From Fulvimarina endophytica (GTDB lineage: Bacteria; Pseudomonadota; Alphaproteobacteria; Rhizobiales; Rhizobiaceae), in NCBI RefSeq assembly GCF_003403015.1, contig NZ_QURL01000005.1:248001-312000 (forward strand): DNA of 64,000 bases, read 5' to 3'. This document shows, piece after piece, positions 1-6,865 of the stretch. Both the position numbers and the translations under genes were made by a program. The notes under the pieces were generated by a model. That model was not told the origin of the DNA, searched no databases, and saw only the letters and a list, made by a program, of their open reading frames with translations. Numbering within the stretch: position 1 is the stretch's first letter; every line of letters begins with the position of its first letter.

Positions 1-183
1 CTCGAAGAACCGGTCCCAGGAGATCGGCTCCAGCCCGTCATTGTCCTGGCCATGGTCGAAGCGCAACAGCCCCGGCCCCTTCGATCCGTCTTCGGTATCG
101 GCGACGATCGCCGGACGCCCTTCGGAGTCCGCCGCCCAGGCCTTGATCTTGTCGTGATCGGTCAACTGCTTGGAATCGGCCAT
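1..183 (-). CDS. Small conserved hypothetical protein, 3' part missing
   Basis: The first 61 codons of a minus-strand gene whose end lies outside the window. It begins with ATG at 183, preceded by a good GAGGAG ribosome site about 8 bases upstream. The peptide starts MADSKQLTDHDKIKAWAADS and is rich in Asp and Glu, with no signal peptide or membrane segment. It resembles a family of small acidic rhizobial proteins (roughly 80-95 residues) that have an SWxxFF motif near the middle and are often annotated loosely as 'branching enzyme-like'. That link rests on memory of the family and is moderate. No catalytic residues are visible, so no enzymatic role is proposed. Confidence 0.75.
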   Translation of the reverse strand, partial: MADSKQLTDHDKIKAWAADSEGRPAIVADTEDGSKGPGLLRFDHGQDNDGLEPISWDRFFE

Positions 184-290
184 CGGATGATCTCCTCGAA
201 ATCCCGTTTCGTTCTTTGAGTAGACGCCTCCGGCCGCGTTCCGTTCCAGCCTTTGCATCATCCGTCTTGTCGGATCGGCGCCAGGATCGC

Positions 291-968
291 TCAGTTGTGC
301 AGCCGGATCGACCATCTCAGCAGGAAGGGAAGCGGCGTCCACATCCCGGTCGTCGCCCCCGCCTCGCGGAGCATCTCGCCCGTCCAGGTATTGCAGCCGA
401 ACAGGACCTGGAACCAGCCGACGGCCGGATAGAACCGGTCGACCGAGCCATAGCCGGGGAAGGTGGAGCCGGCTTCCGTCGCCGCGAAACTCGAAGCGAT
501 CGCGTCGAGCATGCGCCGATAGCCGGCCTCGGTCAGTTCGATCGGCATGAGGAAAGGAGCATCGGATGCAAGAGGCCCGGCGAGATCCACATGCAGCACC
601 GATCGGTCGCCCAGAACGGAACGCAGGACCGGCCAGACCCTGAAATCGGCCCAGGTCGGTGTCGTGACGTAGAACGTCTCCCCACCCCAGCCGACGATCA
701 GCCAGCGCGCGTCCGGCCGGGCGATGTCGACGCCGCCCTCTTCGAGGAAGGCGAACCGGGCGCGCGTCTCGGCATCGAGGGGAACCGCGATATCCGTGTG
801 GATCGGATTGGACAGGACGTAGATCTGCCGCGCCGGAGCGTCCGCGTCGCCGGTCCGAATACCGGCTCGCGGCACGACCACGCCGAGTGCGAGCGCGAGG
901 ACGACAAGACCGAAGACGGCCGCGATCCATCCGAGGACGGAGCGCGTGCGTGACGCCCCCCGGCTCAC
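291..968 (-). CDS. DUF2459 (TIGR02117-type) membrane-anchored protein
   Basis: A 225-residue protein starting at GTG (968). One N-terminal transmembrane helix (about residues 10-32) is followed by an extracytoplasmic domain containing IYVLSNPIHTDIAVP, GWGGETFYVTTPTW and FGCNTWTGEMLREAG. These match the DUF2459 family, first noted near urease genes in other bacteria; the biochemical role is unknown. A conserved Cys-Asn pair (FGCNTWT) and a His (NPIHTD) could form a catalytic centre, but this is inference. No clear Shine-Dalgarno precedes the GTG, so the exact start is uncertain. No urease genes are nearby, so context gives no functional clue. Confidence 0.85.
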   Translation of the reverse strand: MSRGASRTRSVLGWIAAVFGLVVLALALGVVVPRAGIRTGDADAPARQIYVLSNPIHTDIAVPLDAETRARFAFLEEGGVDIARPDARWLIVGWGGETFYVTTPTWADFRVWPVLRSVLGDRSVLHVDLAGPLASDAPFLMPIELTEAGYRRMLDAIASSFAATEAGSTFPGYGSVDRFYPAVGWFQVLFGCNTWTGEMLREAGATTGMWTPLPFLLRWSIRLHN

Positions 969-1007
969 GATATCGGAAAGGGGTGTGCCCCCGGAAATGG
1001 ACGCACC

Positions 1008-1214
1008 CTACTGTTCGCCGAGCTTCATGTTGGGATCGTAGGTCTTGCCTTCCACTGTCTTCACGACGGCCTGGCCGCAGCGCATCGTCCCGCTCGCCTG
1101 ATCATAGGCATAGGTCGGCGACCCGTAGAGGTCCCAGCCCTTCGACAATGCGAGCGAAACCTTGTGGCAGAACGAGGAGTCGTCCGGGCCGGACAGAAAT
1201 CGGTAGAGGATCAT
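1008..1214 (-). CDS. DUF1737 domain small protein
   Basis: A 68-residue cytoplasmic protein beginning MILYRFLSGPDDSSFCHKVS. The pattern RFLSGPDD...FCHKV..AL.KGWDLYGSP is typical of DUF1737, whose members are about 60-70 residues and have no known function. The start ATG overlaps the stop of the upstream CitE-like gene by four bases (ATGA), so the two are translationally coupled and probably transcribed together. A longer reading frame continues upstream in the same frame, but that part is a shadow of the CitE-like gene. The family is confident and the function unknown. Confidence 0.85.
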   Translation of the reverse strand: MILYRFLSGPDDSSFCHKVSLALSKGWDLYGSPTYAYDQASGTMRCGQAVVKTVEGKTYDPNMKLGEQ

Positions 1215-2104
1215 CGAGGCTCTCTGTTCGTCGCGACGCGGGCGGCGATCGCATCCTTCAGCTTCAAGATATGGTCGGCGACGCCGAGATGAAGGCGGTC
1301 GATGCTGCGACCATCGAGGCTCGCCGTTCCGCTTTCGAGATCGGGCGAGGACTGGAAGGCCTCGATGACCCGCTCCGCCCAGGCGACCGCATGGGGTTCC
1401 GGGCTGAACCGTTCGTTGACGGTCGCGATCTGCGTCGGGTGAACGACGATCTTGCCATCGAAGCCGAGGCGGCTTGCGGCCGTGCATTCGCGTTCGAGCC
1501 CATCTGCGTCGGACACGTCGCCGAACGGCGCGTCGATGGCATCGAGCCCTGCGCTCTTGGCGGCAAGGATCAAGCTTGCGAGCCAGGGCAGGAGCTCGGT
1601 CCGCTCTGCGTCGGGGCGGATCCCGGCCGCGAGCTTCAGGGTCGCCGTCCCCGCGACGAGCGCGCTCAGGCGGCCGGGAGCCTCCTCTGCGATCGCGGCG
1701 ACATTGACGATGCCCTTCGGGGTCCCGATCAGAGCCCAGAGCTTCAACCCCTCTGGGGCATCCGTCTCCGTGAGCGCCGTCGCGATCTGGGACACGACGC
1801 TTGCATCCTCCACCTGCGGCAAGAGGATTGCGTCCACGCCGGCACCCCGTGCGGCCAGGAAATCCTCCGTTCCCCAGACCGTATCCAGCCCGTTGATCCT
1901 GACGATCCGCTCGCCCCGGAACCGGGATTGGCGAAGATGGTCGCGCAGCCGCTCGCGCGCGGCCGGCTTTTCGCCCGGCGCGACGCTCTCGGTCAGATCG
2001 AAGATCAGGCCGTCGGCGTCGAGAGTGTCGGACGCTGCGAGCGCCCGCTCGTTGCCGGCGGATACGAGAAGCAGGGATCGGCGGGGACGTGGGGTATTCG
2101 GCAT
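1211..2104 (-). CDS. CitE-like (HpcH/HpaI superfamily) protein with degenerate metal site
   Basis: A 297-residue protein with the CitE/malyl-CoA lyase fold: RRSLLLVSAGNERAL at the N-terminus, LIFDLTESVAPGEK near residue 36, VRINGLDT near 68, ILLPQVED near 95, and GKIVVHPTQIATVN near the end. In active family members, Mg2+ is held by a Glu in an 'IETxxG' motif and an Asp in 'GxxDL'. Here these positions read LIGTPKG (Gly127) and AGTATL (Thr155), so both ligands are missing. The DLED motif is also altered, to DLTE. The protein may bind CoA esters without cleaving them, or have a new activity. It is coupled by a 4-base overlap to the DUF1737 gene. Confidence 0.85.
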   Translation of the reverse strand: MPNTPRPRRSLLLVSAGNERALAASDTLDADGLIFDLTESVAPGEKPAARERLRDHLRQSRFRGERIVRINGLDTVWGTEDFLAARGAGVDAILLPQVEDASVVSQIATALTETDAPEGLKLWALIGTPKGIVNVAAIAEEAPGRLSALVAGTATLKLAAGIRPDAERTELLPWLASLILAAKSAGLDAIDAPFGDVSDADGLERECTAASRLGFDGKIVVHPTQIATVNERFSPEPHAVAWAERVIEAFQSSPDLESGTASLDGRSIDRLHLGVADHILKLKDAIAARVATNREPR

Positions 2105-2225
2105 GGTCTCACATCGGGATCGTTACGTTTTCAGTCGGCAACCAAATCGCCGCTCGGTGATCTCGGCATCGCGCCTGCTCCGCCTTAGGTAGGACGGCGG
2201 TGGTTCGAGGACGGGAAGCGATCGA

Positions 2226-2846
2226 ATGGGGTTCTGGAGCTGGATCGAGGAGCATACAAGTCTCGTCGGCCTCTTCGTCAACATGGCGATGCTGGTCGTC
2301 TGGATCATGTATCTCCAGCTGCTGCTCAACGGCTATCGCCGCCTTCGCCAGGCCTCGATCCTCGTCACGCGCGGGGCGGGTTCCGGCCTCGGCGCGCGCT
2401 GCCTGATCACGAATATGAGCCAGGAGCCGATCTACGTCACGAGCCTCATCGTCGAGGTTCGATCGAACGGAACATGGAACGAGACCCAGCTGACGGATAT
2501 GCGCGATCTGCCCGAAGAGCTGGGTTCCGATCCGACCTCGGCGATGCGGCAGGGCAGTCTGGAGCGGGGACAATATCTCGATATCGGCCATTTTAGTTCG
2601 CTGCTCGATCAGCTGGCGAGCAACGATCCCGAAATCAGGAGTGCCCGCGATATCGACGCCGTGAAGATCACGGTCGTCGCACTCTACGGACCCGAGACGC
2701 TTCCCGTCGGGGCAAAGCGGATGTTCACGATCGACCGCAATCACGAGAACGGCTCGCGTGTCATACCGAACAGCGTGAGGACCGAGCAGATCTACCGCAA
2801 GAGGGAACGTCGACGCCTTCTGAAAGAACTCGAAAAATATCTTTGA
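2226..2846 (+). CDS. Hypothetical protein with single N-terminal membrane helix
   Basis: A 206-residue protein that I do not recognise. Residues 12-34 (LVGLFVNMAMLVVWIMYLQ) form one membrane helix. The rest is a soluble domain with the segments RCLITNMSQEPIYVTSLIVEV and DAVKITVVALYGPETLPVG, probably beta-rich, ending in a very basic tail (RKRERRRLLKELEKYL). The motif 'ITNMSQEPIYV' resembles immunoglobulin-like small domains in membrane-anchored hypotheticals, but this is weak. It stands alone, divergent from the CitE-like gene. Codon use matches its neighbours, supporting a real gene rather than a shadow. Confidence 0.8.
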   Translation: MGFWSWIEEHTSLVGLFVNMAMLVVWIMYLQLLLNGYRRLRQASILVTRGAGSGLGARCLITNMSQEPIYVTSLIVEVRSNGTWNETQLTDMRDLPEELGSDPTSAMRQGSLERGQYLDIGHFSSLLDQLASNDPEIRSARDIDAVKITVVALYGPETLPVGAKRMFTIDRNHENGSRVIPNSVRTEQIYRKRERRRLLKELEKYL

Positions 2847-2963
2847 ACACCCGGCCGTGAGCGAAAGGGACCGGGAGACTGCGTCACAGAAGGAGGTTCA
2901 AACCGAATTGGAACTCGTCTAAGCTGCGCAGAACAGCGGGAATGGTCGCGGAGGGAACGTCAC

Positions 2964-3308
2964 ATGTGCCATCTGTTCGCCGGGATACCGGCCGAGGATA
3001 TCGAGGGTGAGACCCGTTCGGTTCGGCTGGGCGGTCATTCCACGTCGATCCGGCTCGAAGCCGCTTTCTGGCGCACGCTCGAGAGCCTCGCCGAAGGCCA
3101 GAACATGAGCCTTGCGAAATTCCTGACGACGCTTCACGACGAGGTTCTGGATCTCAATGGCGAAGTGCGCAACTTCGCGTCCCATCTGCGTTGCGCCTGC
3201 CTCGTCTATCTGGAGCGCCGGAGCCAGCAGCAATCGGCCCGCCATGCGGCCGCCCGCATCGATCGGCTGAGGCAGGAACCGGCCGAGCCCCTTCCCCTCG
3301 CCAGCTGA
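2964..3308 (+). CDS. Ribbon-helix-helix domain protein (RHH_4 type)
   Basis: A 114-residue protein. Residues about 18-85 (RSVRLGGHSTSIRLEAAFW, then LESLAEGQNMSLAKFLTTLHD and LRCACLVYLER) match the RHH_4 family, a ribbon-helix-helix domain widespread in alphaproteobacteria. The N-terminal MCHLFAGIP is a typical start for these proteins. RHH domains normally bind DNA as dimers; for this subfamily, targets are not known. The C-terminal 25 residues are Ala/Arg-rich and probably disordered. No toxin partner is adjacent, so a toxin-antitoxin role is not supported. Confidence 0.85.
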   Translation: MCHLFAGIPAEDIEGETRSVRLGGHSTSIRLEAAFWRTLESLAEGQNMSLAKFLTTLHDEVLDLNGEVRNFASHLRCACLVYLERRSQQQSARHAAARIDRLRQEPAEPLPLAS

Positions 3309-3729
3309 ACGATCGGGCCGACCGAGCGTGCCGGGCCCTCGCCGGCCGGTTCGCGAGATCGATGCGCCTGCTGCCTTCCGCAGCGTCCAGCGAGGTTGCG
3401 CGCGATCATCGTAGCGGCCTCGGTCCGAGCAGTCGTATCCACCGCAGGCGGAGGTCGATCTCATCTGCCGGAACCGGGCGGATGGGCGGGCCCCAAACGC
3501 TGCGCATTTCGCGCCGGACAACCCTCGCCGCCATCGGCCGAGCCGGGCACCGCGAGGGTTCGAAAACCCGCGAACGGCGATCCCGCCGTGTCACACGATC
3601 CTACTACCCGCTGTTTTTACAATCATCCTAAGATCGACATCCGACGCATCGCAAAGGTCGGGCGACGGCGGCTTCGTCCACCGCGAGGATCTGCCGTCGG
3701 ATCTGAATGAAAGGGCGAGGACGACAGTT
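3309..3729. other. 421-nt gap with overlapping alternative hairpins
   Basis: No convincing gene. Reading frames here have no recognisable protein. A 9-bp inverted repeat (AACCCTCGC at 3520-3528 with GCGAGGGTT at 3552-3560) overlaps a second hairpin in which the same right arm pairs with AACCCGCG just downstream (to about 3573). The two are mutually exclusive. A T5 run follows at about 3614. This could be the terminator of the upstream RHH gene or a leader for the glyoxalase-like gene. Confidence 0.4.
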
Positions 3730-4125
3730 TTGGCAAAAATGATCCACACCATGATCCGGGTTCTCGAAGAGGCGCGCTCGGTCGCGTTCTACGAGAAGGC
3801 GTTCGGCCTGAAGGTCGCGGACCGCTACGCATTCGACGGTTTCACCCTCGTCTACATGTCGAATGCCGATGCCACGCACGAACTCGAACTGACCATCAAT
3901 GCCGACCGGACGGAGCCCTACGATCTCGGCAACGGTTACGGCCATATCGCGGTCTCGGTCGGCGATGTCGAAGCCGAGCATTCGCGCATGTCCGAGGCAG
4001 GGCTTCAGCCCAAGGACGTGAAGGAGATCAAGCACGAGGGCACGCTCCTCGGCCGCTTCTTCTTCATCGAGGATCCGGACGGCTACAAGATCGAGGTTTT
4101 GGAACGCGCCGGGCGCTTCCAGTAA
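3730..4125 (+). CDS. Glyoxalase I-like VOC family protein
   Basis: A 131-residue protein close to the usual length of lactoylglutathione lyase (GloA), which converts the glutathione hemithioacetal of methylglyoxal to S-lactoylglutathione. The four metal ligands of the family are all present: His in MIHTMIRV, Glu in HELELTIN, His in GYGHIAVSV and Glu in GYKIEVLE. The start is taken as TTG at 3730, because an AGGGCGAGGA ribosome site ends about 9 bases before it; the ATG at 3739 would be too far away. It stands just upstream of the dehydrogenase pair but 72 nt away, so co-transcription is possible, not shown. GloA itself is likely; another VOC enzyme is possible. Confidence 0.85.
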   Translation: MAKMIHTMIRVLEEARSVAFYEKAFGLKVADRYAFDGFTLVYMSNADATHELELTINADRTEPYDLGNGYGHIAVSVGDVEAEHSRMSEAGLQPKDVKEIKHEGTLLGRFFFIEDPDGYKIEVLERAGRFQ

Positions 4126-4197
4126 GTTCCGACGGCGCGCGCTCCGGGGGAGCGGAGCGTGTGCCCGACGGGTCAATCGCCATCGGGAGGAAACGAT

Positions 4198-4734
4198 ATG
4201 GCGCTTCATGACGAAAGACTGGCATCCAACCGACGCGGCTTCCTGAAGGGCGGCATCGGCCTTCTGGCGATGACGATCATGCCCTCGGGCCTCGTCGTCG
4301 GGCAGGCCTGGGCCAACATGCCCCGGTCCACCCAGCCGCAGACCTTCGCGACCCTCGTGCAGATGTCGCGCGACTGCTATCCCCATCCGCAGATCGAGGA
4401 CAAGTTCTACGCGAACGCCGTCAACATCCTCGACGAGGCCGCCCGTGCGTCGGCCGAGGAGCGCGATCTTCTCGAGAGCAATGTGGCGGAGCTGGACAGG
4501 AGCGCGCAGGAAGCCCACGGCACGCGCTATTCGGAGATCGAGTCCGAGGACGATCGCACGGCCCTCCTCAAGCTCATTGAGGACGGCGACTTCTTCCGGA
4601 AGGTGCGCAGCAATCTGACGGTCGGCCTCTACAACCAGAAGGAGCTCTGGCCGCTCTTCGGCTACGAGGGCGCCTCCGCCGACAAGGGCGGCTATCTGGA
4701 TCGCGGCTTCAACGACATCGACTGGATTTCCTGA
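4198..4734 (+). CDS. Tat-exported gluconate 2-dehydrogenase subunit 3-like protein
   Basis: A 178-residue protein. ATG at 4198 follows a strong GGAGGAAAC site; an upstream GTG frame extension to 4159 is less likely. Residues about 10-38 are a twin-arginine signal (SNRRGFLKGGIGLLAM ... GQAWA). The rest (TFATLVQMSRDCYPHPQIEDKFY, DDRTALLKLIEDGDFF, FGYEGASADKGGYLDRGF) fits the gluconate_2-dh3 family. In known membrane-bound sugar and polyol dehydrogenases, this small subunit partners a GMC flavoprotein lacking its own signal and carries it through the Tat pathway. The GMC gene lies 128 nt downstream. The substrate is unknown. Confidence 0.88.
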   Translation: MALHDERLASNRRGFLKGGIGLLAMTIMPSGLVVGQAWANMPRSTQPQTFATLVQMSRDCYPHPQIEDKFYANAVNILDEAARASAEERDLLESNVAELDRSAQEAHGTRYSEIESEDDRTALLKLIEDGDFFRKVRSNLTVGLYNQKELWPLFGYEGASADKGGYLDRGFNDIDWIS

Positions 4735-4862
4735 GCGCGCCGATCGCCGGCGCCGGATGGACCGGCGCCGTGCGAACGGCCTTCCGTCATCAAGCATGAA
4801 GCCCTGTCCGTCCCACGCCTCGAGGAGAAGGCCCGGACGGAACGGCTTCGGGAGGAACCCCT

Positions 4863-6431
4863 ATGCCTGCACCTTTTGATCTCAACGATTCCAACGTGGT
4901 CGTCATCGTCGGTTCCGGCGCGGGCGGCGGCACGCTCGGCACGGAACTCGCCATGAAGGGGATCGACGTCGTCATCCTCGAAGCCGGTGCTCGGCACGAG
5001 ACCTGGGATTTCATCAACGACGAATGGGATTCGTTCAACCAGCTCGCCTGGAAGGACAAGCGTCTGACCTCCGGCGACTGGCGCGTTGCCAAGGACTTCC
5101 CGAACCTGCCGGCCTGGATCGTCAAATCGGTCGGCGGATCCACCGTCCACTGGGCGGGCGCTTCCCTGCGCTTCCAGGAGCACGAGTTCAAGACGCGGAC
5201 CCATTACGGCGAGATCGCCGATGCCAACCTCCTCGACTGGCCGATCGACCTGAAGGAGATGGAGCCCTGGTACGAGAAGGCGGAATACCGGATGGGTGTG
5301 ACGCGCACCAACGGCATTCCGGGGCTTCCCGGCAACAACAACTTCAAGGTCCTCGAAGCCGGTGCGAAGAAGATCGGCTACAAGGAAGTCCATACCGGCA
5401 ATATGGCGATCAATTCCGAGCCACGCGACGACCGCTCGTCCTGCATGCAGATCGGCTTCTGCTTCCAGGGCTGCAAGTCGGGGGCAAAATGGTCAACCCT
5501 CGTCGCCGAGATCCCGAAGGGCGAGGAGACCGGGCATCTGGAAGTGCGGCCCGAATGCATGGTGCTGAAGATCGAGCATGACGCCTCCGGCAAGGTCACG
5601 GGCGTCGTCTATGCCGACAAGGAGGGTCGCCAGCATCGCCAGAAGGCGCGCGTGGTTGCCGTCGCCGGCAATTCGATCGAAAGCCCGCGCCTTCTCCTCA
5701 ACTCCCATTCGTCCATGTTCCCGGACGGGATGGCCAATTCGTCGGGTCAGGTCGGGCGCAACTACATGCGTCACACGACGGGCTCGGTTTACGGCGTTTT
5801 CGACAAGCCGGTGCACATGTATCGCGGCACCACCATGGCCGGCATCGTGCGCGACGAGGCAAGGCACGATCCCTCGCGCGGCTTTGCCGGCGGATACGAG
5901 TTCGAGACGCTTTCGCTCGGCATCCCGTTCATGGCTGCGTTCATGATGCCTGGTGACTGGGGCAAGGGGTTCGCAAGCGACATGGAGGCCTATCGCAACA
6001 TGGCCGGCCTTTGGATCGTCGGCGAGGACATGCCGCGCGCCGATAACCGGATCACGCTCGCCGAGGAAACGGACGAGAACGGCATGCCGCTTCCGAACGT
6101 CCATTTCGACGATCACGAGAACGATACGAAGATGCGCGAGCACGCCTATCAGCAGGGCGCTGCGATCTACGACGCGGTGGGGGCGATCCGCACGATCAAG
6201 ACGCCGCCCTACCCCTCGACCCACAATCTCGGCACCAACCGCATGAGCGAAAAGGCGCAAGACGGCGTCGTCAACAGGTTCGGCCAGACCCACGACATCC
6301 CGAACCTCTTCGTCTCGGACGGCTCGCAGTTCACGACGGGTGCTGCGGAAAATCCGACGCTGACCATCGTGTCGCTCGCTCTTCGTCAGGCCGATCACAT
6401 CGCCGGGCGTATGGGTCGCGGCGAACTCTGA
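4863..6431 (+). CDS. GMC-family FAD-dependent dehydrogenase, large subunit
   Basis: A 522-residue flavoprotein. The dinucleotide-binding motif VVIVGSGAGGGTLG lies at about residues 12-25, followed by VVILEAGARHE. The C-terminal GMC signature includes STHNLGTNRMS, NLFVSDGSQFTTG and AENPTLTIVSLALRQA, which carry the catalytic His/Asn region. It has no signal peptide, consistent with export as a complex with the Tat-signal subunit just upstream. Sorbitol, gluconate and fructose dehydrogenases of this type usually pass electrons to a multiheme cytochrome c encoded alongside. None is adjacent here, so the electron acceptor is unclear. Alcohol or sugar oxidation is the safe prediction. Confidence 0.9.
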   Translation: MPAPFDLNDSNVVVIVGSGAGGGTLGTELAMKGIDVVILEAGARHETWDFINDEWDSFNQLAWKDKRLTSGDWRVAKDFPNLPAWIVKSVGGSTVHWAGASLRFQEHEFKTRTHYGEIADANLLDWPIDLKEMEPWYEKAEYRMGVTRTNGIPGLPGNNNFKVLEAGAKKIGYKEVHTGNMAINSEPRDDRSSCMQIGFCFQGCKSGAKWSTLVAEIPKGEETGHLEVRPECMVLKIEHDASGKVTGVVYADKEGRQHRQKARVVAVAGNSIESPRLLLNSHSSMFPDGMANSSGQVGRNYMRHTTGSVYGVFDKPVHMYRGTTMAGIVRDEARHDPSRGFAGGYEFETLSLGIPFMAAFMMPGDWGKGFASDMEAYRNMAGLWIVGEDMPRADNRITLAEETDENGMPLPNVHFDDHENDTKMREHAYQQGAAIYDAVGAIRTIKTPPYPSTHNLGTNRMSEKAQDGVVNRFGQTHDIPNLFVSDGSQFTTGAAENPTLTIVSLALRQADHIAGRMGRGEL

Positions 6432-6439
6432 CGATCGAC

Positions 6440-6473
6440 GGCCTCTCGCTTATGCCGCGGGAGGCCTCGTTTG
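6440..6473 (+). terminator. Hairpin after GMC dehydrogenase gene
   Basis: GGCCTCTCGC (6440-6449) pairs with GCGGGAGGCC (6457-6466) through 10 base pairs including one G-T, with a 7-nt loop, starting 8 nt after the stop codon. Only a short TCGTTT follows, so it is a probable but weak intrinsic terminator. Confidence 0.6.
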
Positions 6474-6487
6474 AAAGATCTTTCAAA
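6470..6487. repeat. Perfect 18-bp palindrome
   Basis: TTTGAAAGATCTTTCAAA is a perfect palindrome with no spacer, directly abutting a second, longer inverted repeat. It lies between two convergent genes. A protein-binding site or cruciform is possible; nothing in the sequence decides. Confidence 0.85.
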
Positions 6488-6525
6488 CGGCGGACATCCG
6501 ATATCGAGATATCGGATGTCCGCCG
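6488..6525. repeat. Perfect 18-bp inverted repeat with 2-nt spacer
   Basis: CGGCGGACATCCGATATC (6488-6505), spacer GA, then its exact reverse complement (6508-6525). It is 12 nt past the stop of the minus-strand mini-gene. Read on the minus strand it is followed only by TTTG. It may stop transcription of that gene, but an 18-bp flawless stem with almost no loop is unusual for a terminator. Confidence 0.85.
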
Positions 6526-6536
6526 AATTCATTGGG

Positions 6537-6695
6537 TCACTTGCTCTTGCAGACGTTGCACTGCTCACGACCACTCGGCCTGTCCTGGGATTTCTGCCAT
6601 CCGGACGACGGGTAATTGTTGAGGTGGCAGGACGTCTCCCAGTGATAAGTGTCCCCGGATGTCTTGTAATAATAGGGCGCGCTAGGCGAACTCAT
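6537..6695 (-). CDS. 52-residue Cys/His mini-protein
   Basis: A small protein starting MSSPSAPYYYKTSGDTYHWE. ATG at 6695 has an AAGGAT ribosome site about 9 bases upstream. The frame can be extended to 6824, but that extension runs through the promoter and has no coding character. One His and Cys pair (YHWETSCH) and a C-terminal CNVC suggest a small zinc-binding knuckle, similar to the YHxxxC...CxxC motif found in Ada-like and nuclease-associated domains; this is inference. The gene is visibly richer in A/T than its neighbours and is flanked by palindromes and strong terminators, so it looks like an independent, possibly acquired, unit. Function is unknown. Confidence 0.7.
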   Translation of the reverse strand: MSSPSAPYYYKTSGDTYHWETSCHLNNYPSSGWQKSQDRPSGREQCNVCKSK

Positions 6696-6724
6696 GGTAT
6701 ATATCCTTATGGTTGCACGCCCAT

Positions 6725-6753
6725 AAGATATGCACGCAGTACGAGAATGACAA
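6725..6753 (-). promoter_or_regulatory. Sigma-70-like promoter for the mini-gene
   Basis: On the minus strand, TTGTCA (6753-6748) and TATCTT (6730-6725) are separated by exactly 17 nt. They lie about 30 nt upstream of the 52-codon gene. The fit to TTGACA/TATAAT is good by eye. Confidence 0.6.
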
Positions 6754-6802
6754 GATGCGAAGCTGTGCCGGGATCGATTCCGAACGTCGGCGTTCATCGC
6801 GC

Positions 6803-6840
6803 AAAAAAGGCCGGCCCGCTTCAAGCGGACCGGCCTTTCT
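6803..6840 (-). terminator. Strong intrinsic terminator of the L,D-transpeptidase gene
   Basis: AAAGGCCGG.CCGCTT pairs with AGCGG.CCGGCCTTT around a tiny loop. Read on the minus strand the stem is followed by six T residues. It lies 26 nt past the stop of the L,D-transpeptidase gene. The A-run on the other side makes it potentially bidirectional. Confidence 0.9.
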
Positions 6841-6865
6841 CGTCGATCTGTAAAATTCGGGCGGT

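Noticed and set aside
2964..3308. Antitoxin of a toxin-antitoxin pair
   Set aside because: The RHH_4 protein has no small toxin gene next to it on either side.
6537..6824. 95-residue version of the mini-protein
   Set aside because: The extra 43 residues run through a good promoter and have no coding character; the internal ATG has a ribosome site.
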